Assembly (NCBI RefSeq): GCF_945915435.1
Contig: NZ_CAMEFG010000022.1
Span: 1 to 60,171, forward strand
Direction of reading: 5' to 3'
DNA from: an uncultured Paracoccus sp.
GTDB lineage: Bacteria; Pseudomonadota; Alphaproteobacteria; Rhodobacterales; Rhodobacteraceae
DNA length: 60,171 nt
Part shown: piece after piece, positions 60,126 to 60,171 of the stretch
Layout: each line of letters opens with the position of its first letter
How positions within the stretch are numbered: position 1 is the first letter of the stretch
Notes under the pieces: model-generated
Databases searched by the model: none
What the model was told of the DNA's origin: nothing
Seen by the model: the letters and a program-made list of their open reading frames with translations, nothing else
Position numbers and translations under genes: made by a program

Positions 60126-60171
60126 TCACTCGATGATTTTCGAGACCACGCCTGCGCCAACCGTGCGGCCG
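60126..60171 (-). CDS. tuf: Elongation factor Tu, extreme C-terminus (gene continues past the window)
   Basis: Reading the minus strand from the right edge gives GRTVGAGVVSKIIE followed by TGA. This is the invariant end of bacterial EF-Tu, the GTPase that brings aminoacyl-tRNA to the ribosome. Only the last 14 residues are inside the window; the frame is open to the edge. No tRNA-Trp or secE lies downstream, so this is probably not the tuf copy that sits ahead of secE-nusG in many related genomes. Confidence 0.92.
   Translation of the reverse strand, partial: GRTVGAGVVSKIIE

Overview
The window looks like chromosome of a high-GC denitrifying alphaproteobacterium of the Rhodobacteraceae, most like Paracoccus. 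The reasons are the clade-I nos gene order (nosZDFYLX), strong codon bias toward G/C at third positions, family-typical proteins throughout, and a lineage-typical extragenic GC-rich repeat near 7.25-7.31 kb. No rRNA or tRNA gene, phage, insertion sequence or CRISPR array was found.

Layout. (1) 1-5.9 kb: the 3' part of nosZ followed by nosD, F, Y, L and X, which mature and support nitrous oxide reductase. (2) 6.0-10.2 kb: a hydroxy/aromatic amino acid permease, rarA (minus strand), and a ferric-reductase-like membrane flavocytochrome. (3) 10.2-20.5 kb: a hydroxyproline catabolic locus. It has a GntR regulator, a DapA-family deaminase, a pyrroline-2-carboxylate reductase, a polar amino acid ABC importer, a D-hydroxyproline oxidase, 4-hydroxyproline epimerase, a small tautomerase and a fused aconitase X (cis-3-hydroxyproline dehydratase). 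(4) 20.5-31.0 kb, minus strand: a 13-gene phosphonate operon phnFGHIJKLMCDE1E2N with tightly overlapping genes. Its PhnJ lacks three of the four canonical Fe-S cysteines, and this is the most unusual feature of the window.

(5) 31.1-32.8 kb: a VOC-fold protein and an unknown exported protein. (6) 32.8-48.7 kb: an aromatic catabolism island. A branched-chain-type ABC importer (livKHMGF) is joined to a TfdB-like phenol hydroxylase and a maleylacetate reductase. Next come a LysR regulator and a second operon with an alpha/beta hydrolase, a two-component flavin monooxygenase, an intradiol (hydroxyquinol-type) dioxygenase and a tautomerase. An IclR regulator then precedes pcaI, pcaJ and pcaF. Together they would convert a phenolic substrate through hydroxyquinol, maleylacetate and 3-oxoadipate to succinyl-CoA and acetyl-CoA.

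(7) 48.7-54.0 kb: carnitine to glycine betaine (BKACE-family dehydrocarnitine cleavage enzyme and a carnitine dehydrogenase-thioesterase fusion). The genes lie between two GlxA/AraC-type regulators and next to an orphan choline/betaine/carnitine-type binding protein. (8) 54.2-58.9 kb: two small DUF proteins (DUF2945, DUF488) and a three-subunit gluconate-dehydrogenase-like enzyme (Tat gamma subunit, GMC flavoprotein, triheme cytochrome c). (9) 59.1-60.2 kb: a visibly lower-GC nucleotidyltransferase gene, a duplicated terminator-like hairpin, and the last codons of a tuf (EF-Tu) gene that continues beyond the window.

Functions were assigned by reading motifs, length and gene context only; no database search was run. 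Starts were chosen from Shine-Dalgarno sequences and ATGA-type overlaps.
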